DNA of 64,000 bases from Microbacterium sp. YJN-G (GCF_015040615.1 NZ_CP060402.1:1550001-1614000), one strand, 5' to 3'; shown: positions 24,647-33,342, numbered from the stretch's first letter. Notes: generated by a model from the letters alone, not told the origin. A program made the numbers and translations.

Positions 24647-25945
24647 TGCGCCGTTGTCGGTGTGGGTCTCACCGCCCAGCGCGTAGTCCCTGACGTGATG
24701 GAGTTCGCACCAGGTCGCCGGAATCGTGCAGCCCGGGATGATGCAGCCGCCATCTCGCGCGACGATGGCCCGTCGCTGCAGAGCGTTGAAGACGCGGGCC
24801 GACGTTCCGAGACCGACGATGCGGCCGTGCTCATCGAACAGCACGCGCTGGACGCCACCGGCACAGCCGACTTGGGCTGCCACTCGCATCGGCACCGGCA
24901 CGTCGGTGCCGGAGACATCCGCCCAGCCCTCCCCCGACGCGTAGTCCTCCGCGTCGACCGTGACGACGAGGGTCGGGGCGGCTCCACCCAGATCCGGCAG
25001 CTCCCCGCCACGGGCCGCAGCCATGAGGATCGTTGCGAAGGCGTCGTGCTGCTTCTGCAGCCGACTCCGGTCGTCGAGCGGTACGAGCGGGTCCTCTGAC
25101 GGATCCTGTTGCGAATCGACGAAGTGCACGCCCGGCGGAGCCGCGACCGGCTCCACGCGCGGATTGAGCAGACTGTCCCACATCAGGCTCAACTGTGCGG
25201 CGACCTCGGGCAGAAGGTAACCCCGGATCGGCACGCACCCGTCGCGCTTCGCACCCAGTCCCAACCCGCGCGTGCGCGAAGCGAGGTCATCTCGCGGTTC
25301 GGCCCCGTCGGGATCGAGATACGCGGCCAGCACATGTGCCAGCTGCCCCAGTTCGTCCGGCGTCGGTGCAGGTGCCCGCTCGCCCTCCGGAACAGGTCTG
25401 GCATCGGCGTCCGTCAGTATGCCACGGGCGAACGCGCCCAGCTGCCTGTCCGCGTCGATGCGCTGCTCCAGTACGAGCCGACCGCGGCTTGCCTCGATCG
25501 GCTCGACCGCGGCCAGGAATCCGGCCACGCCGATGACACCTTCGTGAAGCGCGCCTCGCAGGCTGTCGTACTGAGCCGGGAGGTACTCCCCCGCACTGAT
25601 GCCACGGATGCGCGCGGTGAATCCCGCGACCTTGACCAGCCGGTTCGACGCCGTGCGGTCGATGCGCAGCGCCATCCGCAGCAGGTCGGCCGGCCGATCG
25701 CATCCATAGCTGCTGGTGAGCCGCTCGGCGCGCAGTCCCTCCGATCGTTCGCGGATGTGTACGGTCGTCTCGACCTGCACAGCCTCGGTGCCCCGCTGGA
25801 TGCGCCCCGACACCTCCAGCAGTCGCACCTGGTCGGCATCGCTGAGGCCGGCGAACTCGTCGGATGAGAACGCCTCGGCGAGCATCGACGCATACCGCGC
25901 CTGCCACTGCTCCAACCGATCGACGATGTTCTCCATGGATTCCAT
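24641..25945 (-). pseudogene. 5' fragment of DUF222/HNH endonuclease gene, split by an element
   Basis: 434 codons: the DUF222 helical region (residues 1 to about 330) and the first part of the HNH domain, CIIPGCTIPATWCELHHVRD then GGETHTDNG, after which two codons from the element and a stop follow. The final histidines and C-terminus lie at 18,628-18,814. This family is a repeated, mobile-like endonuclease in actinobacteria (13E12 repeats). Truncation removes the last HNH ligands, so this half should be inactive as a nuclease. ATG 25936 is an alternative start. Confidence 0.9.
24649..24662. repeat. Right attachment core (attR side), 14 bp
   Basis: CGCCGTTGTCGGTG, identical to 18801-18814. 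Left of it is element DNA, right of it is the 5' part of the HNH gene. Predicted crossover dinucleotide TT at 24654-24655. Confidence 0.88.
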
Positions 25946-26065
25946 TCAACCGGCGACCACCGACATTCGAACATCCTTACGCCGCAAACCTTAAACCCCA
26001 GGTTGAACCGATTTCCGCCACCCCGGCTCGCGCCGCTGATCCTGCGTTCACGGCAGGATGAAGGC

Positions 26066-26338
26066 ATGCTGTCACCGCGGCACTGGACCGCGGCGGCACA
26101 CCGCGGCCGCGGCCGGATGCCCACCGCCGTGCGGCTGGTCGCGGATTGGATGCTGACGGATCTGGACTTCGAGCGGATCGAGCTGCGGATCGCGCCCGGC
26201 AACCACGCCTCGAACCGGGTCGCTGAGAAGGCCGGGTTCCGGTTCGAGGGCGTCGCCCGCAACGCCGGGTTCACCGACGCGGGACGCACCGACCTCGCGG
26301 TGCACTCGCTGATCCGCGCGGATCTCGACGCCGGCTGA
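26066..26338 (+). pseudogene. C-terminal remnant of a GNAT acetyltransferase
   Basis: About 90 residues matching the second half of RimJ/RimL-like GNAT enzymes: an acetyl-CoA binding region (HRGRGRMPTAVRLVADWML) and the typical ending IELRIAPGNHASNRVAEKAG...FEGVARNAG. The N-terminal half of the fold is absent; the open frame upstream to 26003 is unrelated. The family is usually about 170-190 aa. It is probably a decayed gene, perhaps cut when the HNH gene arrived beside it. Confidence 0.7.
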
Positions 26339-26363
26339 CGACCGCGTCAGCGCCCCCCGCCTC

Positions 26364-27446
26364 TCAGATCCTCCCCCGCACCGGTGTGCGATCCACGGGG
26401 ACGCCTCCCTCGGGCATCGCCATCTCGGCCCGCACCCCCAGCAGCCGCACCTCCCGCTCACCATCCAGTCCGGCGCTCAGAGCGAGCGCGGCAGCCACGA
26501 ACTCCGAGGCGCTGCTGACCGGCGCCGGCAGCTTGTGGCCGAGCGTGCGCGTCTCGAACGGCGCGTACCGCACCTTCAGATGCACTCGCACAACCGGTCT
26601 CCCTTCGGCCGCGCAGTCCTCGAAGGCCGCCTGCGCCAGCTCGCGCAGGGCGCCGTCGATCTCGTCGCGCGTCGAGAGGTTCTGCGGGAACGTGGTCTCC
26701 CTGCTGTGGCTGCGGGCGACCCACGGCGTGTCGTCGACGACCGCCGGACCGCGGCCGAACCCGAGACCGTGATACCAGACGCCCATCGTCGGCCCGAACT
26801 CGGCCACGAGCTCCGCCTCATCGGCATCCGCCAGTTCGCGGACAGAGCGGATGCCGTGATCGGCCAGGCGACTCTGCACCCGAGCGCCGATGCCCCACAG
26901 CTCACGCGTCTCCCTCTCCCCCATCACGTCGAACCAATTCGCGTCCGTCAGGCGGAACACGCCCCTCGGCTTGCCGAATCCTGTCGCGATCTTGGCACGC
27001 ACCTTGTTGTCGCCGATGCCGACCGTGCACTGCAGCGCGGTGGCGTCCAGCACGGCCTGCTGGGCGGCTCGCGCGAGCGACTCGGGGTCGTTGGTCGTCG
27101 CGCCGAGAAAGCACTCATCCCAACCGATGATCTCCACCACCACGTCCGGCAGAGTGCGCAGCGCCGCCATGACCTGCGCCGACACCTGCTCGTAGGCGGC
27201 ATGGTCGACCGGCAGGAACACCGCGTCATCCGGCGCTCTGCGTAGCGCGATCTTCATCGGCATCCCCGATCCGATCCCGTACGCGCGGGCCTCGTACGAC
27301 GCGGTGGACACCACCGCGCGCTCCCCCGGCGCGCCGGTGCCGCCGACGATCAAAGGACGCCCGGCCAGTTCGGGATGCCGCAGCACCTCCACCGCCGCGA
27401 TGAACTGGTCCATGTCGACGTGCAGCACCCAGGGCACCGGAGTCAT
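26364..27446 (-). CDS. dinB: Y-family DNA polymerase IV, DinB2-like
   Basis: 360 aa translesion polymerase. Palm motifs: HVDMDQF (catalytic Asp11/Asp13) and GWDECFLG, where GWDE replaces the SxDE of E. coli DinB, as in mycobacterial DinB2. The helix-hairpin-helix region (LWGIGARVQSRLADHGI) and little-finger domain follow. The protein ends without a recognisable beta-clamp motif. No LexA box was seen upstream, so SOS control is not supported here. Start chosen at the ATG directly before the conserved N-terminus; the longer frame adds 19 residues without support. Confidence 0.9.
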   Translation of the reverse strand: MTPVPWVLHVDMDQFIAAVEVLRHPELAGRPLIVGGTGAPGERAVVSTASYEARAYGIGSGMPMKIALRRAPDDAVFLPVDHAAYEQVSAQVMAALRTLPDVVVEIIGWDECFLGATTNDPESLARAAQQAVLDATALQCTVGIGDNKVRAKIATGFGKPRGVFRLTDANWFDVMGERETRELWGIGARVQSRLADHGIRSVRELADADEAELVAEFGPTMGVWYHGLGFGRGPAVVDDTPWVARSHSRETTFPQNLSTRDEIDGALRELAQAAFEDCAAEGRPVVRVHLKVRYAPFETRTLGHKLPAPVSSASEFVAAALALSAGLDGEREVRLLGVRAEMAMPEGGVPVDRTPVRGRI

Positions 27447-27532
27447 GAGTCGAGTCTGCGCTCCGGCGCAGGATCTGTCACGCCGCATCCGCGTGACGCT
27501 CACCGGCGCCGCCGAGCGCTAACCTGGGTCGA

Positions 27533-28861
27533 GTGACCGCCACTCCCCTCGCCCGCTCCACTCCCGGCTGGCGTGCCTGGCTGATCTGGTCCGTCGCCGT
27601 CGCCGCATACGTGCTGGCGATCACCAACCGCAGCTCGCTGAGCGCGGTCGGTGTCGACACGGCCGAACGGTTCCAGGCGGATGCCGCCACGCTCTCGCTC
27701 TTCGCTGTCGTGCAGCTCGCCGTCTACGGCGGAATGCAGATCCCGATCGGGGTGCTGCTGGACCGCTACGGCTCGCGTCCGATCATGGTGATCGGGATGC
27801 TGCTCATGGCCGCCGGGCAGTTCGTGATGGCGGTCTCCCCCAGCATCGGCGTCGCGATCGTCGCGCGTGTGCTGCTGGGCGCCGGCGATGCCGCCATCTT
27901 CCCCGCCGTGCTGCGACTGGTCGCCACGTGGTTCCCCGCACAGCGCGGGCCGCTGATGGTGCAGATGACCGGCATCTCGGGGCAGGCCGGTCAGCTGGTC
28001 GCCCTGCTGCCTCTGGCCGCGCTGCTGCACTCCACCAGCTGGACCATCACCTTCGGCAGCATCGCCGGACTCGGGGTGCTCTTCGCGATCCTCGTGTGGG
28101 CGATCGTGCGCAACCACCCGCCCGAGACATCCGCCGACGTCACGGTCAACACCGAGACCGGCCTCGTGCGGGTCGTCACCTCCACGGTCGACACCGGGGT
28201 CGGCATCCGCGCCGCGTGGGCACACCCGGGCACCCGGCTCGCCTTCTGGTCGCACTTCAGTACGCCGTTCGCCGGCACGGCCTTCCTGCTGCTGTGGGGC
28301 ATGCCCTACCTCACCACCGGCGAGGGGCTTTCGGGGGCTGCGGCAGCCGGACTGCTCTCACTGAACGTCATCGTGGCGATGGTGCTCGGACCGATCCTCG
28401 GTGAGCTGTCACGCCGCATCCCGCTGCGGCGCTCCCTCGCGCTCGTGCTTCCCAGTGTGGGCGTGCAGGTGATCGCCTGGCTCGCGGTCGCGCTGTGGCC
28501 GGGACCGGCGCCGATCTGGCTGCTGATCGTGCTCCTCGTGTGCCTGGCGGCGGGCGGCCCCGCATCGATGATCGCGTTCGACCACGCGCGCACGCACAAC
28601 CCGGTGCACCGCCTGAGCACCGCCACCGGGGTCACCAACTCCGGCGGGTTCCTCGCCGCACTGACGGCGATCTTCCTGATCGGCCTGACCCTGGACCTGC
28701 AGGGCGCCGGAACCCCGGACACCTACGCGCTGGAGCCGTTCCGCGTCGCCTTCCTCACCCAGGTGCCCCTCTGGGTGCTCGGAGCCACGATGATCATCAT
28801 CGAGCGCAAGCGCACCCGCATCCGCATGGGAGTCGACCCTGAGCGCAGGCGACGGTCCTGA
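27533..28861 (+). CDS. MFS transporter
   Basis: 442 aa with 12 predicted membrane helices. The loop 2-3 motif DRYGSRP fits the major facilitator superfamily. Substrate is unknown; the closest general resemblance is to nitrate/nitrite- or cyanate-type and other small-anion MFS proteins, but that is weak. GTG start, 87 bp after the divergent dinB start. It converges on the arginase-fold gene. Confidence 0.85.
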   Translation: MTATPLARSTPGWRAWLIWSVAVAAYVLAITNRSSLSAVGVDTAERFQADAATLSLFAVVQLAVYGGMQIPIGVLLDRYGSRPIMVIGMLLMAAGQFVMAVSPSIGVAIVARVLLGAGDAAIFPAVLRLVATWFPAQRGPLMVQMTGISGQAGQLVALLPLAALLHSTSWTITFGSIAGLGVLFAILVWAIVRNHPPETSADVTVNTETGLVRVVTSTVDTGVGIRAAWAHPGTRLAFWSHFSTPFAGTAFLLLWGMPYLTTGEGLSGAAAAGLLSLNVIVAMVLGPILGELSRRIPLRRSLALVLPSVGVQVIAWLAVALWPGPAPIWLLIVLLVCLAAGGPASMIAFDHARTHNPVHRLSTATGVTNSGGFLAALTAIFLIGLTLDLQGAGTPDTYALEPFRVAFLTQVPLWVLGATMIIIERKRTRIRMGVDPERRRRS

Positions 28862-28902
28862 CCCGTCCGTCGCCCTGAGTCTCAGCGGCAGAGCCTCAGC
28901 GC

Positions 28903-29598
28903 TCAGAGGCGCAGCGCGAGGAACGTCTCGAGGATCAGCTCGACGCTCACCCGGGCGGGCACCTCGCTGTCGCCGTCCTCGAACTCGGCGAGCTCGACGC
29001 CGCGCACCTGCTCCGGTGACAGCGCGGCGAAGATCCCTGCGATCCGGTGCGGCAGCAGCCCCTCCCCTACCCGATAGGCGGCCGGGATGTACCCCGGCTC
29101 GAGCACGTCCCAGTCGACATGGATCCACACGTCGCGCCCCGCGACGATCTCGGCGACCCGCGCAGGCGTGCTCTCGGCCGGTGCCAGCACCGTGATGCCG
29201 TGAAGGTCGAGCAGCTGGTACCCCGACTCAGTGGTCTGCGGAGTGTTGAAGTCGCCGTGCGCATCGATCCAGAGCACGACGGCGTCCGGGAATCGCTCGG
29301 CGACGGTCGGGAGCGTCCCGATGCTCGCCCCGCAGGCGTTGGTGGCAAGGACCGGCACGCGGCCGGCATCCAGGGCGTCACGCATCGTCTCGCATAGGGC
29401 GACGAGGGTGCCGGATGCCGCCGGCAGGCTCTGCGACCAGTCATCCGTCGCCGCCGCCGATGGCGTTCCGACGATGCGCGGATCGACGGACAGCAGCGAT
29501 GCCAGCGCCTCACCGGTCCGCCGCGCGCCGGGCAGCGCGCCCGTGGTGCGGTCGCCCACACGTCCCTGCGAGATGATGACGTCGACGTCGCGTGCCAT
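28903..29598 (-). CDS. Arginase/agmatinase-fold protein with a missing metal ligand
   Basis: 231 aa ureohydrolase fold. Two manganese motifs remain, DAHGDFN and HVDWDVLEPG, but the usual first motif GGDHS is replaced by TNACGASIG, so the first histidine ligand is lost. A C-terminal GVELAEFED follows. Shorter than classic arginases (about 300 aa). It may be a metal-depleted or redirected hydrolase. GGAGAA lies 6 bases before the ATG. Last gene of the SGNH-YczE-SUMF-arginase run. Confidence 0.82.
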   Translation of the reverse strand: MARDVDVIISQGRVGDRTTGALPGARRTGEALASLLSVDPRIVGTPSAAATDDWSQSLPAASGTLVALCETMRDALDAGRVPVLATNACGASIGTLPTVAERFPDAVVLWIDAHGDFNTPQTTESGYQLLDLHGITVLAPAESTPARVAEIVAGRDVWIHVDWDVLEPGYIPAAYRVGEGLLPHRIAGIFAALSPEQVRGVELAEFEDGDSEVPARVSVELILETFLALRL

Positions 29599-29660
29599 GG
29601 GTGTTCTCCTGCTCTGCTGATGTGATCGCGGCCGTGGGCGCGCGTGACTCGGACCGCTGC

Positions 29661-30404
29661 TCAGCGGCGCGGTGTCCAGCCGAACGGACGTGGTCCCCCG
29701 CGTCCGCCGCGTTCGGCATCCGCCCGCGCCGACCATCCCTGGGCGGCGTCGACCGCGTCGAATCCGCCGCGCGCGAGCCGCATCCCGACGTCGTCGTGAT
29801 GCATCCGGGGTGCGCCGCCGCGGCGCGTGGATGCTCGCACGCTCCACGCCTCGTCGGCGAAGCCACCACCGCGGAAGACGCGGTAGTCGTCGTAGCGTTC
29901 GGGGTCGAGGAGGTCCCAGCACCACTCCCACACGTTGCCGAGCATGTCGAACAGTCCGTTGAGGTTCGGCAGGCGACCGCCGACATCCTGCGGCGAGGTG
30001 ACGCCGTCGGCGGCCGTCCACGCCACCTCGTCGAGCGGGCCGTAGTGCGGCCCCGTGGAACCTGCCCGGCACGCGTGCTCCCCCTCGGCCTCGGTCGGCA
30101 GGCGGTAGCCGTCGCTGTCGACGTGCCAGGTGACGTCCTCGCCGTCGTAGCTGTACGCGGGATCCAGTCCCTCCCACTCCGAGGCGGCGTTGCAGAAGCG
30201 GATCGCACGCAGCCAGCTGAGGTCGCCTGCGGGGCGCCGCGGATGCTGCGACGGGACGCCCAGCAGCTCGGCGAAGAGCTCTTCGGTGACGGGGAACATG
30301 CCGATCTCGAACGACTCGAGCTCGACTGTTCTGTGCTCCTTGCGCCGCGCATCGTGCAGCGTGACCGTGCCGCCGGGGATGCGGCGCATCTCGGTGAGTT
30401 CCAT
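29661..30404 (-). CDS. SUMF1/FGE-fold protein without the catalytic cysteine
   Basis: 247 aa. Formylglycine-generating-enzyme/EgtB C-terminal fold: YRLPTEAEGEHACRAG, NLNGLFDMLGNVWEWCWD and VFRGGGF are all present. Bona fide FGEs end with GFRCA; here the site reads VGMRLARGG, so the active cysteine is replaced by Leu and formylglycine formation is unlikely. The role may be structural or another oxidation. The ATG overlaps the YczE stop (TGATG). 62 bp separate it from the arginase gene. Confidence 0.83.
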   Translation of the reverse strand: MELTEMRRIPGGTVTLHDARRKEHRTVELESFEIGMFPVTEELFAELLGVPSQHPRRPAGDLSWLRAIRFCNAASEWEGLDPAYSYDGEDVTWHVDSDGYRLPTEAEGEHACRAGSTGPHYGPLDEVAWTAADGVTSPQDVGGRLPNLNGLFDMLGNVWEWCWDLLDPERYDDYRVFRGGGFADEAWSVRASTRRGGAPRMHHDDVGMRLARGGFDAVDAAQGWSARADAERGGRGGPRPFGWTPRR

Positions 30405-31126
30405 CAGCCGCCCACCGGGTCGCCGCACAGCTCGTCGTCGGCCTCCGGCCGCCGATCGGCCGGCCCGTTCACTGATCGCGGCCGAACGCCGGCCTGCGGC
30501 GGACGCACCTCGAAGATGCGCATGAAGTACTGGCAGAGCGGGCCGATCAGCAGCGCGAAGGCGACCGTGCCGACACCGACGTTCCCGCCGAGCAGCCACC
30601 CGATCGCGACGACCGTGACCTCCAGCGCGGTCCGGACGACCCAGATCGGGAAGCCGAGCACACGATGAAGGCCCGTCATCAGCCCGTCCCGCGGGCCAGG
30701 GCCGAAATGGGCACCGATGTACAGGCCGGTGGCCGCTGCGAGCACGGTCAGCCCGACCGCGAAGTAGATGACGCGCAGCCAGAGCAGGTCGGTGATCGGG
30801 ATGAGCAGGAACCCGGCATCGGCTGCAGGACCCACCAGGAGCGCGTTCAGGATCGTGCCGATACCCGGCTTCTGGCGGATCGGGATCCAGATCAGCAGCA
30901 CGATGCCGCTGACGATGATCGTGATGGTGCCGAAGCTCAGCGGCACGTGCCGCGAGATGCCCTGGGTCAGCACGTCCCACGGCGCGGCACCGATCATGCC
31001 GCGGATGATGAAGGCGATGCCGATGCCGTAGAGGAACAGCCCGACCATCAGCTGCACGATGCGGCGGGGCAGCCGACGTCCCGCGAAGCGGCTCACTGCG
31101 GACCGGCTCACTGCGGACCGGCTCAC
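30404..31126 (-). CDS. YczE/YyaS/YitT-family membrane protein
   Basis: 240 aa with five to six predicted helices (MVGLFLYGIGIAFIIRG, TITIIVSGIVLLIWIPI and others). Distant relatives include Bacillus YczE and YitT; functions are mostly unknown. The GTG at 31126 overlaps the SGNH stop (GTGA). Three near-identical 15-bp repeats at the 5' end each contain a GTG, so 31111 and 31096 are equally coded starts and the exact N-terminus is uncertain. Confidence 0.8.
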   Translation of the reverse strand: MSRSAVSRSAVSRFAGRRLPRRIVQLMVGLFLYGIGIAFIIRGMIGAAPWDVLTQGISRHVPLSFGTITIIVSGIVLLIWIPIRQKPGIGTILNALLVGPAADAGFLLIPITDLLWLRVIYFAVGLTVLAAATGLYIGAHFGPGPRDGLMTGLHRVLGFPIWVVRTALEVTVVAIGWLLGGNVGVGTVAFALLIGPLCQYFMRIFEVRPPQAGVRPRSVNGPADRRPEADDELCGDPVGG

Positions 31127-31132
31127 TGCGGA
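31090..31132. repeat. Three tandem 15-bp repeats at the start of the YczE gene
   Basis: Units GGCTCACTGCGGACC at 31090-31104, 31105-31119 and a partial copy at 31120-31132. Each encodes AVSRS on the minus strand and carries the same GTGA start/stop overlap, so copy-number change would shift the distance between the SGNH stop and the YczE body. Confidence 0.75.
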
Positions 31133-31878
31133 ACCCGTTCCGACCAGGCCGCGTACTTCGCGGTGCGTCCGTCGCCGGACGAGGTGCGCGTGACGCGGCG
31201 CCGGATCCACGGGCCGACGTGGTCACGGTAGTAGGCCAGCCCGCCGGGCCCGGCGACGGGATGCTCCGCGGGCGCCCACCAGTGCTCAGGCGGCTCGTAG
31301 CCGAGCGCGTGCAGCACGCGTGCGGCCACCCGGTGGTGCCCGTTGGCGTTCATGTGCAGCCGGTCATCCGACCAGTACTGCGGGCGCGACAGTTCGGCAT
31401 CCGGCCAGTTCAGCGCACGGATGACGCCAGGTCGCTTCTCGATGCGCCGCAGCACGGCCGCGGACAGCTCGTCGCCGCGACGCTGCACCATACGCCCCAT
31501 CGGCAGCCGCCCGCTCGGGTTGGCGCCCGACAGCACGATCAGCTGCACGCCCTCCTCATCGCAGCGCCGCATCACCCGCGAGAACGCGTCGGCGATGTGC
31601 TCGATGTCGGCGTTGGGCCGCAGCATGTCGTTGCCGCCGCCGTTGAACGACAGATGCGTGGGTCGCAGGGCGAGCGCAGGCTCGAGCTGCTGCTCGACGA
31701 TCGGCCAGGCCAGACGCCCCCGGATCGCCAGATTCGCGTACTGGATCGGATGCCCGGCGGCGTCGGCCCAGCCCTGTGCCACGATGTCGGCCCAGCCGCG
31801 CACGCGGCCGTCGGGAAGCTCGTCTCCGACCCCCTCGGTGAAGGAGTCGCCGATCGCTGCGAAACGCACTGACACCAT
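31123..31878 (-). CDS. SGNH/GDSL-family hydrolase
   Basis: 251 aa esterase fold. Block I is GDSFTEG (catalytic Ser), block III GGGND, block V DRLHMNANGH with the His. No signal peptide, so cytoplasmic. The family hydrolyses acyl, carbohydrate or lipid esters; the substrate is open. The stop overlaps the YczE GTG start. First gene of the four-gene run. Confidence 0.9.
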   Translation of the reverse strand: MVSVRFAAIGDSFTEGVGDELPDGRVRGWADIVAQGWADAAGHPIQYANLAIRGRLAWPIVEQQLEPALALRPTHLSFNGGGNDMLRPNADIEHIADAFSRVMRRCDEEGVQLIVLSGANPSGRLPMGRMVQRRGDELSAAVLRRIEKRPGVIRALNWPDAELSRPQYWSDDRLHMNANGHHRVAARVLHALGYEPPEHWWAPAEHPVAGPGGLAYYRDHVGPWIRRRVTRTSSGDGRTAKYAAWSERVPQ

Positions 31879-31989
31879 GCTCTCAGCCTATGGCCGCGGC
31901 GCACCCGCCGGGTTCGCCCGAACGGGCGGCGTCGGTCGTCTCAGCGCTCGTCAGTGCCGTCGCCTCAGCACACGTCGTTGACCGTGGCC

Positions 31990-33342
31990 TCAGCGCTCGT
32001 CGAGCGCCGCGCCCCGCCGGTCGATCAGGCCCCACGCCGCGACGGTCGCGACCGCGAAGAACGCCGAGAACACGACGAAGGCGAGTGGCGCCCCGCCCTG
32101 CGCCAGCAGCACGGGCACGAGCAGCGGCGCGATGATCGACGCGATCCGCCCGACACCCGCCGCCCAGCCGGCGCCGGTGGCACGCAGGGATGTCGGATAG
32201 ATCTCCGGCGTCACTGCGTACAGCGCGCCCCAGGCGCCGAGGTTGAAGAACGACAGCGCCATCCCGGTGCCGATGATCATCCCCTCGCTGCCGGCGATGC
32301 CGAACAGGATGGCCGAGACGGCGGATCCGGCCAGGAATACCGAGAGGGTGAGCCGGCGCCCCCACACCTCGATCAGCCAGGCCGCCACCGCGTACCCGGG
32401 AAGCTGGGCGAGCGTGATGATGAGGGTGAACCCGAAGGACTTGACCAGGTCGTACCCGGCTTCGAACAGGATGCTCGGGATCCAGATGAACGCGCCGTAG
32501 TAGGCGAAGTTCACGCAGAACCACACCGTCCACACGCTCGCCGTGCGCAGCCGGAACTCCGGCGCCCACAGCATCCGTACCCGGCCCGACGACGTGACGG
32601 CGAGGCTCTCGCGCACGGGTTCCTTGCGCAACGACGGAGTGCGCTGCAGCGCCGCGTCGACCTCGAACGACGACACGATGCGGTCGGCCTTCGCGATCCG
32701 GCCGCGGGACGCGAGCCAGCGCGGCGACTCGGGCAGCCCCCAGCGCACGACCAGTGCGTAGGCGGCGGGGACGGCGCCGAGTGCGAACGCCCATCGCCAG
32801 CCGTTCTCGGATGCCGGGATGACGAAGTAGCCGATCAGTGCGGATGCCGTCCACCCGACCGCCCAGAAGGCCTCGAGGATGACGATGAGCCGGCCGCGGA
32901 TCGCGGCGGGAGCGAACTCGCTCACGTAGGTCGACGCGACGGGCAGCTCGGCGCCGAGGCCGAGTCCGACGAAGAAGCGCAGCACGAGCAGCATGGCCAC
33001 ACCGCCGACGAGGGCGCTGGCACCGGTGGCGACGCCGTAGACGAGCAGCGTGATCGCGAACACCTGACGCCGGCCGAGCCGGTCGGCGAGCAGCCCGCCG
33101 ACGCTCGCCCCCACGGCCATGCCGATGAAGCCCACCGAGGCGATCCACCCGGTCTCAGCCGGGGTCAGCGACCACTGCTGGGCGAGCACCGCGATGATGA
33201 ACGAGATGAGCCCCACATCCATCGCGTCGAGGGCCCATCCGACCCCCGAGCCGGTCAGGACGCGCAGGTGCGAGCGCGTGAACGGCAGCGCATCGAGCCG
33301 TGCGGCTATCGTCGAGCGACTCGCGATCGAGGGTTCGGACAT
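31990..33342 (-). CDS. MFS transporter, sugar/aromatic-acid porter type
   Basis: 450 aa, 12 helices. DRLGRRQ (loop 2-3) and ESPRWLASRGR (after helix 6) are motifs of the sugar-porter/AAHS branch, along with WLIEVWGRR later. Likely imports a sugar acid, aromatic acid or niacin-like compound; the exact substrate cannot be assigned. ATG 33342 is preferred over an upstream ATG because the conserved protein begins there. Confidence 0.88.
   Translation of the reverse strand: MSEPSIASRSTIAARLDALPFTRSHLRVLTGSGVGWALDAMDVGLISFIIAVLAQQWSLTPAETGWIASVGFIGMAVGASVGGLLADRLGRRQVFAITLLVYGVATGASALVGGVAMLLVLRFFVGLGLGAELPVASTYVSEFAPAAIRGRLIVILEAFWAVGWTASALIGYFVIPASENGWRWAFALGAVPAAYALVVRWGLPESPRWLASRGRIAKADRIVSSFEVDAALQRTPSLRKEPVRESLAVTSSGRVRMLWAPEFRLRTASVWTVWFCVNFAYYGAFIWIPSILFEAGYDLVKSFGFTLIITLAQLPGYAVAAWLIEVWGRRLTLSVFLAGSAVSAILFGIAGSEGMIIGTGMALSFFNLGAWGALYAVTPEIYPTSLRATGAGWAAGVGRIASIIAPLLVPVLLAQGGAPLAFVVFSAFFAVATVAAWGLIDRRGAALDER

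Larger units (their letters stand above)
18801..24662. mobile_element. Serine-recombinase integrative element with Rep and DUF262 cargo
   Basis: A 5,848-bp unit (one core copy included) inserted in a DUF222/HNH gene. Ends: identical 14-bp CGCCGTTGTCGGTG at 18801-18814 and 24649-24662. Contents: large serine recombinase (+), a small coupled gene, an HUH Rep gene interrupted by an IS256-family insertion, three stacked hairpins, and a DUF262/DUF1524 gene (all -). Rejoining the chromosomal flanks restores the HNH reading frame, while rejoining the inner edges gives an attP-like site with inverted arms. No capsid, conjugation or toxin genes are seen. Confidence 0.9.

Noticed and set aside
27447..27532. 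LexA box upstream of dinB
   Set aside because: I looked for a GAAC-N4-GTTC-type box between dinB and the MFS gene and did not find one.
28903..30177. Possible long fusion upstream of the arginase-fold protein
   Set aside because: The upstream part is the out-of-frame reading of the SUMF gene; the ATG at 29598 with a good ribosome site is the real start.
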